64,000 nucleotides of DNA, taken from positions 1 to 64,000 of the forward strand of contig JAECUM010003640.1 of the NCBI GenBank assembly GCA_016617855.1. Direction: 5' to 3'. This stretch comes from Megalonaias nervosa (taxonomy: Eukaryota > Mollusca > Bivalvia > Unionida > Unionidae). Position 1 is the first letter of the stretch; each line of letters opens with the position of its first letter. This document shows, piece by piece, positions 12,100 to 24,249 of the stretch. The notes beneath the pieces are model-generated. The model saw nothing but the letters and a program-made list of their open reading frames with translations, was not told where the DNA came from and did not search any database. Made by a program: the position numbers and the translations under genes.

Positions 12100-12369
12100 C
12101 AGTAGCGGCCTTAGCGAGGTGCGAAAGATGCGATCGCACCGGGACCACAAGATGGGGGGTGGGGGTGGGGTGCGTGTGCAAATTTTAGTGTTTGCTTAAA
12201 ACAGATTATAATTAAATCAGATTATTTAAAAATAAATTTGATTGTGAAAACAGACCCGTATTTTTCTATGAATATCTCACAGGATCTATTTAGGGATATA
12301 GAAATTAGATTTCGGGGGCCCATTGTACTCATTGCGCACCGGGCCCGCACAACCCTAAAACCGCCGCTG
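12100..12369. mobile_element. hAT-like MITE
   Basis: A 270-bp element with imperfect terminal inverted repeats: CAGTAGCGGCCTTAG at the left and, on the opposite strand, CAGCGGCGGTTTTAG at the right (11 of 15 match). The interior is GC-rich at both ends (GCACCGGGACCAC; GCGCACCGGGCCCGCAC) and AT-rich in the middle. Size and ends resemble the element at 41.1 kb. Flanks GTATCATC and ATGCCATC match only 5 of 8, so the target duplication is decayed or the boundary is off by one. Confidence 0.6.
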
Positions 12370-12764
12370 ATGCCATCGTATATCTCCAGGTGAACATTTC
12401 CAAAGCAGATGCAGAATATACATGAGCGTCCTTAATTGCTTACTCATGTCTCTTAATTAGTCACCTCTGCAACCGTCTTTGCATAAGGAGGCAACGTTCC
12501 TACAGTTACAGACAACACTGGTTAACTCGAGTCAACCCAACTTTTCCCTAAACCTCTTATCTATCGCCCTGTAATGCAGGTAGGATTCAAATATGAGCCA
12601 TTTGATAGCTATAGTCCACTGTAGTCTCCAAGATACCAATAAATGGACCATCTGACCACGCACCGTCAAAAATAATTAAGAAGGTAAACTATGCTAGGAA
12701 TTGGAAAAGTCGAGCGCCTGTTCACCAGAAAAAACGTAAAGTGCCACTTCAATGTTGATAAGTA

Positions 12765-12983
12765 CCTTCTATGCTCGCTCATAAATCAAGTCCAGCTGCA
12801 AACTGCAGAGACCCAGATCTGCCGTCACATAATGCGCCGGTAGATCTGGGTCTCTGCAGTTTGTAAGGAGTAATCAGTAGAACAAACAACATAGACGCTG
12901 ATTTGCAGGCGCACTGTGCATGGCAGATCAGGATCTTTGTTGTTCGCAGTTTGACATGACTTATAAGCGAGTATATACGGCAG
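12765..12983. mobile_element. MITE with CGCTTATAAG termini, copy A
   Basis: The left end CTATGCTCGCTCATAAATC is the inverted counterpart of the right end CTTATAAGCGAGTATATACG. The interior holds a strong inverted pair, GCAGAGACCCAGATCTGCCG and its mirror around the ATAATGCGCCGG loop at 12800-12860, then a GGCGCACTGTGCATGGCAGATCA block. The same layout recurs at 38.5 kb and, diverged, at 57.7 kb. The termini are reminiscent of pogo/Tigger-type ends (CAGTATATACTCGC), but the superfamily is inference. Confidence 0.7.
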
Positions 12984-12989
12984 ATATCA

Positions 12990-14380
12990 TTTCCAGTGCA
13001 TGATACGTAAGTACCATCTAAACGGAAAGTCTTGTTTCCCCACACTTAACATTGGTTGCATAATTATTGTTCCCCCAACTATTCTGTTGCTGTGGGATCG
13101 AAACCACCATGCATTTTTTTTTTTTCCTGTTTTGTCCCAAGTATAGTAGACAACGAACTTAGTTGATGAGAAACTTACTTTCAGTATCATATGTAACTGT
13201 AGCTTAGATTCACTGCTTTTGGGAAAGGGCGATGCAAATGAAAAATATAGAATTTTATATCGTGTATGCAAATATATAATCGCTACAGATCGATCTCAAT
13301 ACCTTTCTCAAATCGTGATAACTGTCATTGTGCCTGCCCCCCCCCCCAATCAATGTTCATTTGTTAGAACTTTTGCTCAATCCCATTGTATCCTCTTGTG
13401 ACAATAAAATATGTTTAAACAAAACTGTTCTGCTCACAAATTTACGGGCCCTAACGTTAACGGTGTTGTATTATTCTCCATGCCATTAAAGCTGAAGGAG
13501 TATATTTAGACCACAGGGTAGCTGTTTTTGGTGCCATAACTGCAGACAGAGTAAAGTGAGTTGTATGTTATTGTCCATCAGTTAAATAGATTTCATGAGA
13601 ACGATGTCATTTGATCCTAAATGGATCATAAGGTAGTTTGGTAGTGGACGTCTCTTGCACTAATGTGTAAACCGTCTAATTCCTTCAACCGCACGCTTCG
13701 TTCAGCCATGTAGCTGATGTGGGAATTTCTAGGTGGCGGCCACAGGCTGGGACCTGTTGGTCTTGTTGCTTCTCCTTTGCCGTCCCAATACGGTGTAATG
13801 ATACAAGTACCCGAGTATTGTTTGGGACAGCTTAGAGCCTTGGAATTATTGTTAGCATGATGCTAAGAATACAGAATGACTGCTTACAAGATACAGCATT
13901 ATTTATAGTCTTGACTGGTTAGGATGTGGTTATTTAAAAATTATTAGAATGTAAGTGCGTTTGTGATTGTCACCTGACCCATAACTTCATGTTCTCCACT
14001 GATATACCCAGTATAGAACATTTTCATTCACCGGCCCAATACGGAAAAGTGTAGTTTGTAATTTTGAGAGTTGGTATTCGAGAAATCTACGGAGCGTTTT
14101 ATGAGCCAGAAAATTTATATTTCGCTAGGGGAGTTTCGTCATAGTTCATGAAAAATTGTTGGTAGGAAGATTGTGGGAGAATTGTTGAATAGCTTTCTTA
14201 ATAATTAAGAGGACAGATTAACTGATTCTCAAAGATTTTTATTAGAACAACTGTTCGAGTTCTTTTTGTCTCACCTTGATTCTCTTAATGTTAATCAGAG
14301 TCATGCATGCGAATGAATTGTGCCCCATAAAGGTTATATCATGAGCGTGGAGTTGACGGAAATCTGAGTCATTGTTGCAA
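12990..14380. other. No supportable feature
   Basis: Mixed-composition sequence with a poly-T at 13115-13126 and poly-C at 13339-13347. Short open frames only. A G/C-richer patch at 13680-13800 has no recognisable translation. Confidence 0.5.
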
Positions 14381-14706
14381 GATGCTATCTCCCGTACTCG
14401 TATGAATACAAGAAATGTCACCCCCCATACTAATACGAATACAAGAAATGCCATCTCCCGTACAAATATGAATGCAAAAATTACCCTCTCCCATACTCAT
14501 AGGAATACAAGAAATGTCATCTATCTTACTAATACAAATGCTCCCATACTTGTAGGAATACAAGAAATGCCAGCTTCTGTATTAATACGAATGCAAGAAA
14601 TGCCTTCCTCCATACTCGTATGAATGCAAGAAATGCTATCTCCCATACTTGTAGGAATGCAAGAAATGCCATCTCCCATACTTGTATGAATGCAAGAAAT
14701 TCCAGT
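14381..14706. repeat. 33-bp minisatellite, ~10 copies
   Basis: Units read AAGAAATGCCATCTCCCATA followed by CTTGTAGGAATGC or close variants. Because 33 is a multiple of three, frames remain open on both strands (for example an 11-residue N-T-R-N-A-I-S-H-T repeat on plus). Both-strand openness argues against real coding. Confidence 0.9.
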
Positions 14707-17700
14707 GAGAACACTTGTATGTATAAGGCGGATTCACAGATTGATAGGCATACATATGGCACGGAATGTATCAGCTCAGATAAGACTGAAGGTATGATTC
14801 ATGCCATCACACCTTGTTTCCTGTGTTGTGTTCGAAGTCCACCCAGAATAATGGTTACAATAAACAATTTGTGTGTATCAGTACGTCCTCGTCCCATTAG
14901 ATGATAAGCTATAAATTGGGCATGATGATGACTTAGAGCAGGCCAAGATTGGAGTACTGAATCCTAAAAGACTGTAAACGCTTCATTCCAAGTTTGACTG
15001 CGCATTAATCTCAATTAGAATGCATCCATTTCTCACAAGACAATGTAAAAAGGTCGCAAATTTCTCGGCACGCGCTTGATAGTAATTATTCTTAAGCAAG
15101 AAAACAGAACTGGGCTCCAGCTTTATTTAAAGAACATTATTCACATTTTCTATTACTTATTTCGATATTCTGTCACCTTCCAGCTTCTGTAGGCAGGTAA
15201 TGATTAGACATGCGGAAGGTTACAAAGATAACTGATAAAGGTGGCGGCAACAGATTTTTTTTTTCTTTTTTTTTTCTTATAAAAAACCACTGTTCTTACC
15301 AGTTATCGTGTCTGAAGATTAAATATGTGATTGATTTAGATGAATTCCGGATATAATAATCCATTAACTTAAAAAACTGATTTTTAAACGGAAAATTGGG
15401 CCAGCGCATGGGTTGCTCTTTTGAATTTTGACTAATGCCAACACATAGACGTTCTACCATTCAGAACTGAGCTAACAAAATGGCGACTTCAGAGTTCCTT
15501 ATTAATGTTCTCTTCCAAATATAATGTCTGGTGCAAGGAGAAGTCATTTTAGGTCATGACAGTCACATGCAAACTATCGTCCTGATATTGAACAGAAACA
15601 CCTTCAGTAAATCCAGAATTAAATTCTGCAGCTATATAGTCCGGAGAAACTTTTTTAAGACTTCCCTTAATTCATCAATGCATATTGGGGATAACTCAAA
15701 AGAGTAAATACTAGAGCAGAGAATTCTAAAGAAAGACCTGGTCCCATATTGACACTTGCAGACAGGGTGGTTTCCACGATTGCCAGAGCAAGCATGCGAT
15801 TTGTGACATTTTGAATACAACGTGTACTCCTTATTCCGGTTTTAAAGCCAACGGCACTCACCACTATTTACGTTTGTGTTTTGCCTAAGATCTGGCTTGT
15901 CTTTTGGGGGAGACTAAGGACTTTTGAGGATATTAATCTCTGGGAAAGGGAGTTTATTAGAGTTATTAGCAATGCATAATATCAAGAATTCACCTCCTAT
16001 AATATCCCAAACCGAGGTTGGATATGACGCCTTGTTCAATACACTGCTCATCATTCTGAATGTGCCCTGAAACCGACAACTTGGTAGCAGCAAGCCGGAT
16101 AATTTCTAAGATAGTTAAGTTGATCCTGGTCTTCTACTGCATGGTTTTCAAGCATAACGCTCACACATGTCAGAAAGGAAGAGGTCTAAGGTCAACGGTC
16201 TCCTTTCCAGTGGCAGATTACATGAAGATCCGTCAAAAGTATGCACATATTCCAAGCCGATTTTAAAACCGGACCTAAATCGATAATTTCTGTCTTCCAA
16301 AAGTTTTCTTTCAGTTTTAAGGGATAGTAGCACGCAAGTTGGTCAGAGATACTTTGGGTTAGTACTGGCGATTCCGTGGTGAAAGAGTCAATGGTAAACA
16401 CTATTTTATTCTTTCGAAATTAAACATTAGCCCTATAATGTGGGAGATTTCACATTTTCTGTTGGTTGGTACTCCGATTCCTCCACCATTATATGGGGAG
16501 TTTCAAGTTTGTATTACTGGCCGTGTTGATGGGTCCACCATCTGCTCTGCCTGTTCCGATATTATGTTCATGCTTTGTGAGGTGTACAGTTGGGATGCGA
16601 ATAGTTCGATCCGATATCTGTTTATTTGCCCCTGATTCCAGAGAGGATGCCTTTCTTATTTATAAAAATCCTGAACATCTACACTGTGTATGGATTTAGA
16701 TCAAATATATCACTGTATACAGTCTGAATATATTTTCAATGTGAATGGTTAAGAAATTTGAGAATGTTATTAGTGCTGTTGCAGGATGGCGAACACTAGT
16801 TTGTGTTTACATTAGTACCTTAACATGTACTTCGAAAGGTTCCGCTCTAAATTTGTTCAGTATTTCTAAAAGATGGAGAGGCATATGGTCAAGTTTCGAT
16901 AAGCACATTAGTGAGAATATTGGCATACCTCTATGCCAATTTCATGTACTCTCTTTGAAATTTCTTCAAATCCTGCATTAGCTAAAAAATAAAAAATAGA
17001 ATAGGTGCCTAAAACTTAGAGATGATCCAAATGGCTGCTCTCGTCTGCTCGACACATCAGCTTGGACTAGTCCGACGTACACTAACTTTAGCAGTTATTA
17101 AATAGGGAAAATTACTTTTTCTAGAATAGCCAATACTAACCTCTGAAAGTGCAAATAATTACATTTTTTGAGACAAGCACGTCTGAGGTAAGGTCAAGCT
17201 GTATATTCTATAACCTAGGTCGATAAATCATGTTTATTTTCAGTCAGTATCAGGCCCATCATCAGTGATGATATTGACCGGTGGTTTAGGGGATGATATA
17301 GCCTATTCATTAAAACCAGCAAAAATCTGCAGAAAAATTTGTCTGCATACATCGGTGTACATTTTATACACTTACTGGTATTTCTAGTGGCTGTGGAGCT
17401 ACCGTCGGCTGAAGGTTTTTATGGGTGGCATGTACATTATATTTCCGGAGCATATCCTATGTTTGGTGACTTGTAAATGCACGTAGAATAGCACAACACA
17501 CAGTCCTGTGACCATTTTGAATTTCGGGCTAGATATGGCTATTACCAAATACCGGTACGTGTCTAAAGTGTACGCAGGTGTATTCTGGAAAAGTTTGCTT
17601 GCAGCAAAATTGCACAATTTAATGAACAGGTGACATCAGACCCACATATCGTTCATCAGTATCAAGACGGGGGGGGGGGGGATTTATCGAACTATGTATC

Positions 17701-17901
17701 AGCACAGGCATGGAGCGGATTTCTCGGCTTTCGGTAACCCAAAATAACACCAATTAACGATATACCAAACATAAAGGAATTAAGAGTCATTTTAACAATA
17801 CTTAGATTATTCCATGTTTATTTTAAATAACTAGGATAGCCAGTAACCAGAGAAAGTATTTCCTTTTAAAATTCAAACCTCTTTGCGAAGTGATAAACTG
17901 C
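14707..17901. other. No supportable feature
   Basis: Unique-looking sequence. A T-rich tract lies at 15257-15280 and a poly-G at 17669-17681. Around 15.6-16.7 kb both strands carry several overlapping 60-78 codon open frames, but none has a recognisable domain or consistent splice signals. Confidence 0.45.
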
Positions 17902-17921
17902 AGAGAGAGAGAGAGAGAGAG
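17902..17921. repeat. (GA)10 microsatellite
   Basis: Short uninterrupted GA run. Confidence 0.9.
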
Positions 17922-20900
17922 TTACTGAAACTCAATCACGTGGATCCTAGTCACTCAAGCAACTCTCTGCGGTCAAAAAGACTGATGGGGTTATCTCCCT
18001 TACACCACAATGTCATTTACGATCAACACGATTGATTAGGTTGAGCGAATTACATCATCCTCTATTGTCTACTAATACAATTGATAATTTATAATTAATA
18101 TTATTGTATAATGTGTGTCGTGCTTAATATGTACGAAATAACTCTTCTAGGGATTGAAAGACAGTTTTAGCTATTATATAAGGACGACATCAAATCTAGG
18201 TTCAAATATATACATGGAAGTTCGCTCAAACATGTATCAACAGAATATATAAATAATTCCACTGGGACTTTTAGGTTTTAAATCCCTATTAAAGACCTGG
18301 TCTGGGAGATTACTGTGTAAATGCTTCATATGTAAACACAAGTAAATAAGTTGCTGCTGCTACCTTAATCGGCTGCATGGTTAGCATTTTGGATTCTATT
18401 TTTTTCATAATGCTTGTAGCTATTGATTGCCTAGACTTTGGCTTGTGTCGCTTACATATGGTTATGGATGGATTTTCTATCATGTATGTATGCTTAGAAT
18501 GTTTTCCACAGCCTTGTCATTGTTCATGTATATTTAAAATCGGAATGCCCGTAAATGGTATTTTAAATATATGATTAGCGGGCTATTATTTTGACCAGAA
18601 CATAGGCGCAGAGTATATTACTTTCATGTAAATTGACATCTCGGAATTTAATTTTTATTCAGAAATTATTAATTGGGGGAGTGGAATAGCTTGGATCTGT
18701 ATTAGCCAGCAATTATGCGTGTGTAGTTTAACAATTTTTAAAGCAAAATATTAACATTCAAAACAAACTTTATGACCGTAAATACTATATGACTTATTGT
18801 TGAATTAATTGTCATATTATTGTTTACAGTTGGTAATAGCTCCAGGGAGTTAATGTTTCTTGTTATGTAGTGGAACTCCCGCTTTAAATAAATTTGTCTA
18901 TTGTCTGTCTGTATTAATCCGTCAATCTGAACCTCAGCGTATGAATCTGATATTTTCTGCGCGATTGCTTTCCACCAGTATTCAGGAAATACAAGCAGAA
19001 GAATATCTCAAGTGAGGAACAATCTAAATACTTTGGGGGTTTAAAGGTGGGAGCATCTTATATCAGGGCAGATTTTGCATTATGTAGATTTTTTCCGAAT
19101 AGACTTACTTCTATTGGTATACGTCTGAGCGAACTTCGGTGTATATATTTGATTCTAGACTTTAATATCGTCCTTATATAATAATTGAAACAAAATTCCT
19201 TCTTTCTACGAGAAAGATTTTCCCAAACAACTATTTACCAATATCATCTGCTTGCAAAAAGGACTTGAGAGGATTTCACCGCTTTCATTTTCAAGGGGGA
19301 TGAACTGATTATGGACAGGTAACTCATGGTCATAAATATGCATAAGCGCTGATTAATTGAAATTTTGATCACATGACTGTTGTCCATTGGGGATACATCT
19401 TGCCTACGTTGTCAAAGTTACCATTTGCTAAAGGTAAATGGTTAGGCTTTCAGGTGCAAGGATCATGACATGGCTTTTCGGATCCAAATAAGAAAACCTT
19501 TCCTTCTTTCGAATGGATAGTTTGTTTTCAAAAACTTTCAAATGAATTATCATCTGTGTCAGTGATTCCATTTAAACAAATACGTGGAAGAAAATAGTTA
19601 CTTTTGCAACTTTCACCAGAAAATATTAAAACAAAACAAAACAAAACAAAAAAACCATCGCGTCCCATGTGGAAGCGTACCAAAAATTAAAATTACCGAC
19701 AAACTTTATTTGGGTTACAAAGTACAAAAAGGAGACTCGCTTATCGAAAGAAAGAAAACACCAGATCTGCGGTAGAAAAGTTTCCTGTTACTCATAAAGC
19801 TGTATATCAGATTCTGCTTCCATTTTGGGGTGGGTGTGGGTGGTAGATGTCTGGGCATAGACAACTAATTCAGATCCCAGTGATCGTAATATTAATATTT
19901 GTCAAAATTACTATACTTCTGTGGTAAGATAGACAAATTACACTTGATCCTATGATTGATGTAACCACGAGGACACTTTTAAAAAGATGAAAATGATATT
20001 TTGCTCGCGTCGTTTTTGATTAAAAAAATTCCATTGCAGGTGCCCACTATAAAAATCCAGCCCGGTAAGATCTCCTGGATTACATCTACTCGGTATACCT
20101 ATACGGCGACAGCGATGAAAAAAGAATGGTTTTACGTTCAAGCTTACTAAGGCATATATTTTACCAATACCCAGCCTTCTTCTGACAAATTACATTAATT
20201 TTTTCCGGTAATTATTTTCCGGCAGCCAGCTTCTGACATTCTGTGAGCGTATACGTTTGACGCAAGGACTGTTACAACTGATTACACTTTGAGCAGAGAA
20301 CTAGTCTCAAAGAGTTTGTGTATTAGAGCTGGGTAACCACAATAAAAATTTGTACCGCGGTATTTCTAAACATACTTACCATGGTGTACCATATTTACAT
20401 AAGGGACTAATAATGTAATGTTCTAGGGCAGAGGCCTGACACATTTTATAATTTCCGCCTGTCAATAGCTGGAAAAAATGTCTTGCTCCGATTTATAGCA
20501 AAACGATACACTATTGCATTTATTATAGTATTTGAAGAAAGGAATTAGTATCTTCGGGTGAAATAAAATCAAATATATTAGCGTAACATGATAATCGCTA
20601 CCATCAACCCTACGCCCATTAAGTGGTGATTTCCTTATAGTAGATGAATTTGGTAAGTGTATTTTAATTGTTGTGTACGTTGTAATTTAAAAACTATAAC
20701 TGAAGTGGGATGCGTAAGCTTACACTAGACATTATGCTGACATTTGAGAGCTTGCTGATAAAAATAGGAAGCGTTGTCTCTGAAGCCTACAATTTACTAG
20801 CTACTGTATAGGCAAGGTAACTTTGAGTGGGATGCCAACACCCGAACAAGACATTTAAGAGAGGTAAGGGCCAATAAACACAAAACAAATTCACTGAACA

Positions 20901-21134
20901 AACGAGAAAATATTTAGTGACTTGAGAAATTACGTAAAATGCAAACAGAAAACAGCTGCTCTCCTGAAAATCTTATGATGATTAGCCGTCATAGAAAGGA
21001 ATGCATATACTTTACACATTAACATGCGCTAGTATATAACAAACATAGATTTGTCCGAGAGTTGAATTTGGCTCGATTATCTTTCATAACATCTCATTTG
21101 ACCACCAAGTTGGCATAAATGACACGAGTCAGAC
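17922..21134. other. No supportable feature
   Basis: AT-rich intron-like or intergenic DNA. (AAAAC)n-like runs occur at 19629-19652. I found no tRNA-like promoter, terminal repeat or domain-bearing frame. Confidence 0.5.
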
Positions 21135-22061
21135 ATGTTGTTAAGAGTCTATGCTTTTAAAATAAGTAACAGAAAAGAGTGAAAGACAACAAGCTTTGGA
21201 AAATTTGAAAAATATATTTATTTCCCTAGAATACAAAGTGAAAATGAGAATAAAGAACTTACGGTATTGCGAATTAAATCCCCAAATAATCGAAGAATTA
21301 CAGACACAAGTCCTAGTAATTTAAAGTCCTGAATAAAATTCAGTAAAAGTCAGACAAAATACCAAAACTGAAGTCAATGACGTGTCTGTGGCAGCTATTA
21401 AAGTGTTGATATGTCAACAGTCTTTTGTCGAATCACAGAAATACAATTCCAGGTTTGAACATACCACAAATCCCAGTGAATGTCTCTATCCAATAACTTT
21501 ATCAGAGCACTTTTGTATTTCCAGAGAAAATAACCACTTGAATTCAATAATTTGAACAAAAAGATTCCAGCCCAGACTACTTGTCACAACATATAATATA
21601 CAACTTGAAAGTGCTAGATGTTAAAGCATGACAAAGTCCTTACAATTACAAGATTATATAGTTCTCTGCTTGACCTCAGGTCACAATTAGCATTTTCTAA
21701 AAAAACATTACCTAATGGAAAATAACCTTCTAGAATGATCCAAAACAATAACCTGGATTATGTATAAATCACTTAGGAAACTCCAAAACTTTGATCCAGA
21801 TAAACATATTTGCCACTACTATTAATAATGATCCTGATATTAAGCCCATACACAGAGATAACAATTTAGCTATGTATTAGTTATTTACAATGAATAAAAT
21901 AAAAAGAAAGTCAATATGGTCAAGCAGAAATGAACTCAGTTTTGGACAAGGTCAAGTCCAGCAAACAATGTTACATTACAATAGCATGTAATTAAATAAA
22001 AACATTTGAAATTAACAAAAACCAACAAAAAAACAATTAAATTAAATATACAAAACAATGT
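21135..22061 (+). mobile_element. Solo-LTR-like element, copy 2, with 4-bp TSD
   Basis: The element proper is 21139-22057 (919 bp), beginning TGTTAAGAGTCTATGC and ending TACAAAACA. It is flanked on both sides by ATGT (21135-21138 and 22058-22061). It aligns along its whole length with the copy at 10728-11653, with scattered substitutions and small indels. The final 13 bases correspond position by position (AATATGCATAACA versus AATATACAAAACA). An AATAAA lies near 21893. Different target duplications at the two sites show independent insertions, not a segmental duplication. Confidence 0.75.
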
Positions 22062-22206
22062 GATTAAAGGATCATAAATATAATATTTGTAATATTCAAA
22101 ATTAACTTGTGACAAAACAACTGCTTTGTATTTTAATTTTTTAAACACATTTTGAATTATTTTGTCATGAGAAAAATGAAAACTTGCTGTTAATATTATA
22201 AAATTA

Positions 22207-22307
<101 letters not shown>

Positions 22308-22812
22308 GACGGCGGTATTGGATACCGTAATTAATATTTCAACGTCCAGCGATTAGCTGTAATATTAGTGTGAAACATTTATTTTTTTGTAATATTCGGA
22401 GACTTTGTTACATTCGTTCAATTGGTACATAGATTCTGTCTGCGGACTAACAACATTTTGAAGTTTTGCGACAGGTCAAGATTACCCTGTGCCGACCCGG
22501 TGCAAAATTGGTGATTAAGGTACTTTTTACGAATACCGCTTGTTAGGGACATTTATTTTGAAAAATGCCAATAAGTACCCCACCCCATATTTTTTGTTTG
22601 TTTAGAAGGTTTGTGTATACTTTAGTCGAAATGTACGCGTTTTGTGTGTAATGAGTAGGCAACAGTTTAATACTGTTAAAGGTCAATATTGTGTTGATGA
22701 CCACGGAACAAGCTCATTTCTTATATTGTATGGCCGTCTTGATTATAAATAATGTTTTCAATATAGTATATGTGGTTGTGCGCTTTGCGTGAAATCTATA
22801 TATTCTTTTCGA

Positions 22813-22813
<1 letters not shown>

Positions 22814-22898
<85 letters not shown>
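22814..22898. repeat. Compound (TG)n-(GA)n microsatellite
   Basis: About 18 TG units pass directly into about 24 GA units without interruption at about 22850. Confidence 0.97.
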
Positions 22899-22900
<2 letters not shown>

Positions 22901-24155
22901 TATTTAATCAAGAAATTTATATAGATTATTTTATTATATTCCAGTGAAGTTAGGACGAGATTTGTTTATGTTTTAGCGATCATCGCAAAAGTAATTGACA
23001 CATTTCGCGATATAATACATAGAGGACAAAAAGTGTACCCCAAAATGTTACACATATTCTCAAAGCTACAACTCCTATAATTTTATTAACAGCCGTTAAA
23101 TCATCTGAACAACGATAATGAGATAAAGAATTTCATTAGTGATCATTTAAATAACGATCTGCTCAAGTTATGAAACACAATTCCACTAACCTTGGAAAAT
23201 ACATATATCGATGTTGAAAACGCAAGAACTCGTTCCAGTCCTCGACAGCAATGAGTTTTTCAAACGTAAGTTTCTGCAGTTTCATTGCAACGTTTATGTG
23301 TTTTTTTCCGACTTATAATTGGGCTCTTTGATGTAAACTAATTTGTTATTTCGATTGCATAAAAACTTTCAAGAGGAATCCGCTGATAGTTGTGATACTT
23401 CTAGAAATAGATTTTTGATTATTCATTTACTGCCAGAAAGTTAAAAATCTTTAATGTATTTACAAAACATAAAGGCTAGCTTTGATGAAGAAAGAACCAG
23501 GTGAAAATTCTTTAACATGAATTCTTACAACTCGTTAAAGTCTTTGTTTGCTCCACCCCAATTTAGATAGACAAGTTTCATGCTTGCTTGTATTCCCATA
23601 ACCATGTGCACATGTCTGCACATGAGTCTAGATGCATACTATTACTGAAAAATACATATATATTATGTCCGGCAGTACTTATAACACTTTTCTTTTAGCT
23701 TGCAAATTAAGTTTCTATTACAACAGCTTTAATAATCTATTTTCAATGTACCAGTAACGTGTTTCGTACCGACATATTCTAATTCAAAAGAACGTTGCCA
23801 TTTGCATGTCCCTTTATAGTTTATATTAAATTAAACATGTTCATTATCTTTGGTTCATTCAATTATATGCAGACTAAAGGCAGTTTTGCAAGCATTACGA
23901 CGTTGGTGATGACTTACAGACTGAGGCAAATTAGCTCTTTGATGTTCATTTCAGTTTTTGTTATACCTGACATAAAGGGCCTAGCATGGTATGACTCCAC
24001 GTCAGTCGTGCGTCCGTCCGAAATTGCTTTTCACTACTCTAGGAGCTATATTTACTATCAAACTTATTCCAAATTTGGAATATAACTTTCTCATTATAGA
24101 TCTTATTGTAGCTTTTAAACGAAAGAAAAATCTCTTGCCCAAGGACACCTTACAG
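22899..24155. other. No supportable feature
   Basis: AT-rich sequence. The phrase TTGCCCAAGGACACCTTACA near 24137 resembles a block that precedes tRNA-like heads in several marine invertebrate repeats, so the last 100-150 bp may belong to the remnant described next. Confidence 0.45.
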
Positions 24156-24159
24156 AAGT

Positions 24160-24245
24160 CATTTCTTGATGGCTAAGGCGGGACTCGAATTTGGGACCTT
24201 TTGTTCATGGGTCCTGTAATCTATCATTGCGGTATTGCGGCCCCT
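24160..24245 (-). mobile_element. tRNA-like SINE head remnant
   Basis: On the minus strand GGCCGCAATACCGCAATG is followed ~35 bases later by AAATTCGAGTCCCGCC, which resembles an A box and a B box (GGTTCGANTCC). The B box is at 24180-24192. No body matching the other SINE families here was recognised. It could be an unrelated tRNA-like relic. Confidence 0.4.
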
Positions 24246-24249
24246 ATCT

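Noticed and set aside
12092..12377. An 8-bp target duplication for the 12.1 kb MITE
   Set aside because: Best flank comparison matches only 5 of 8 bases, so I do not claim it.
14372..14904. Coding repeat protein in the 33-bp array
   Set aside because: Frames stay open on both strands because the period is a multiple of three; no start, splice or conservation signal favours one.
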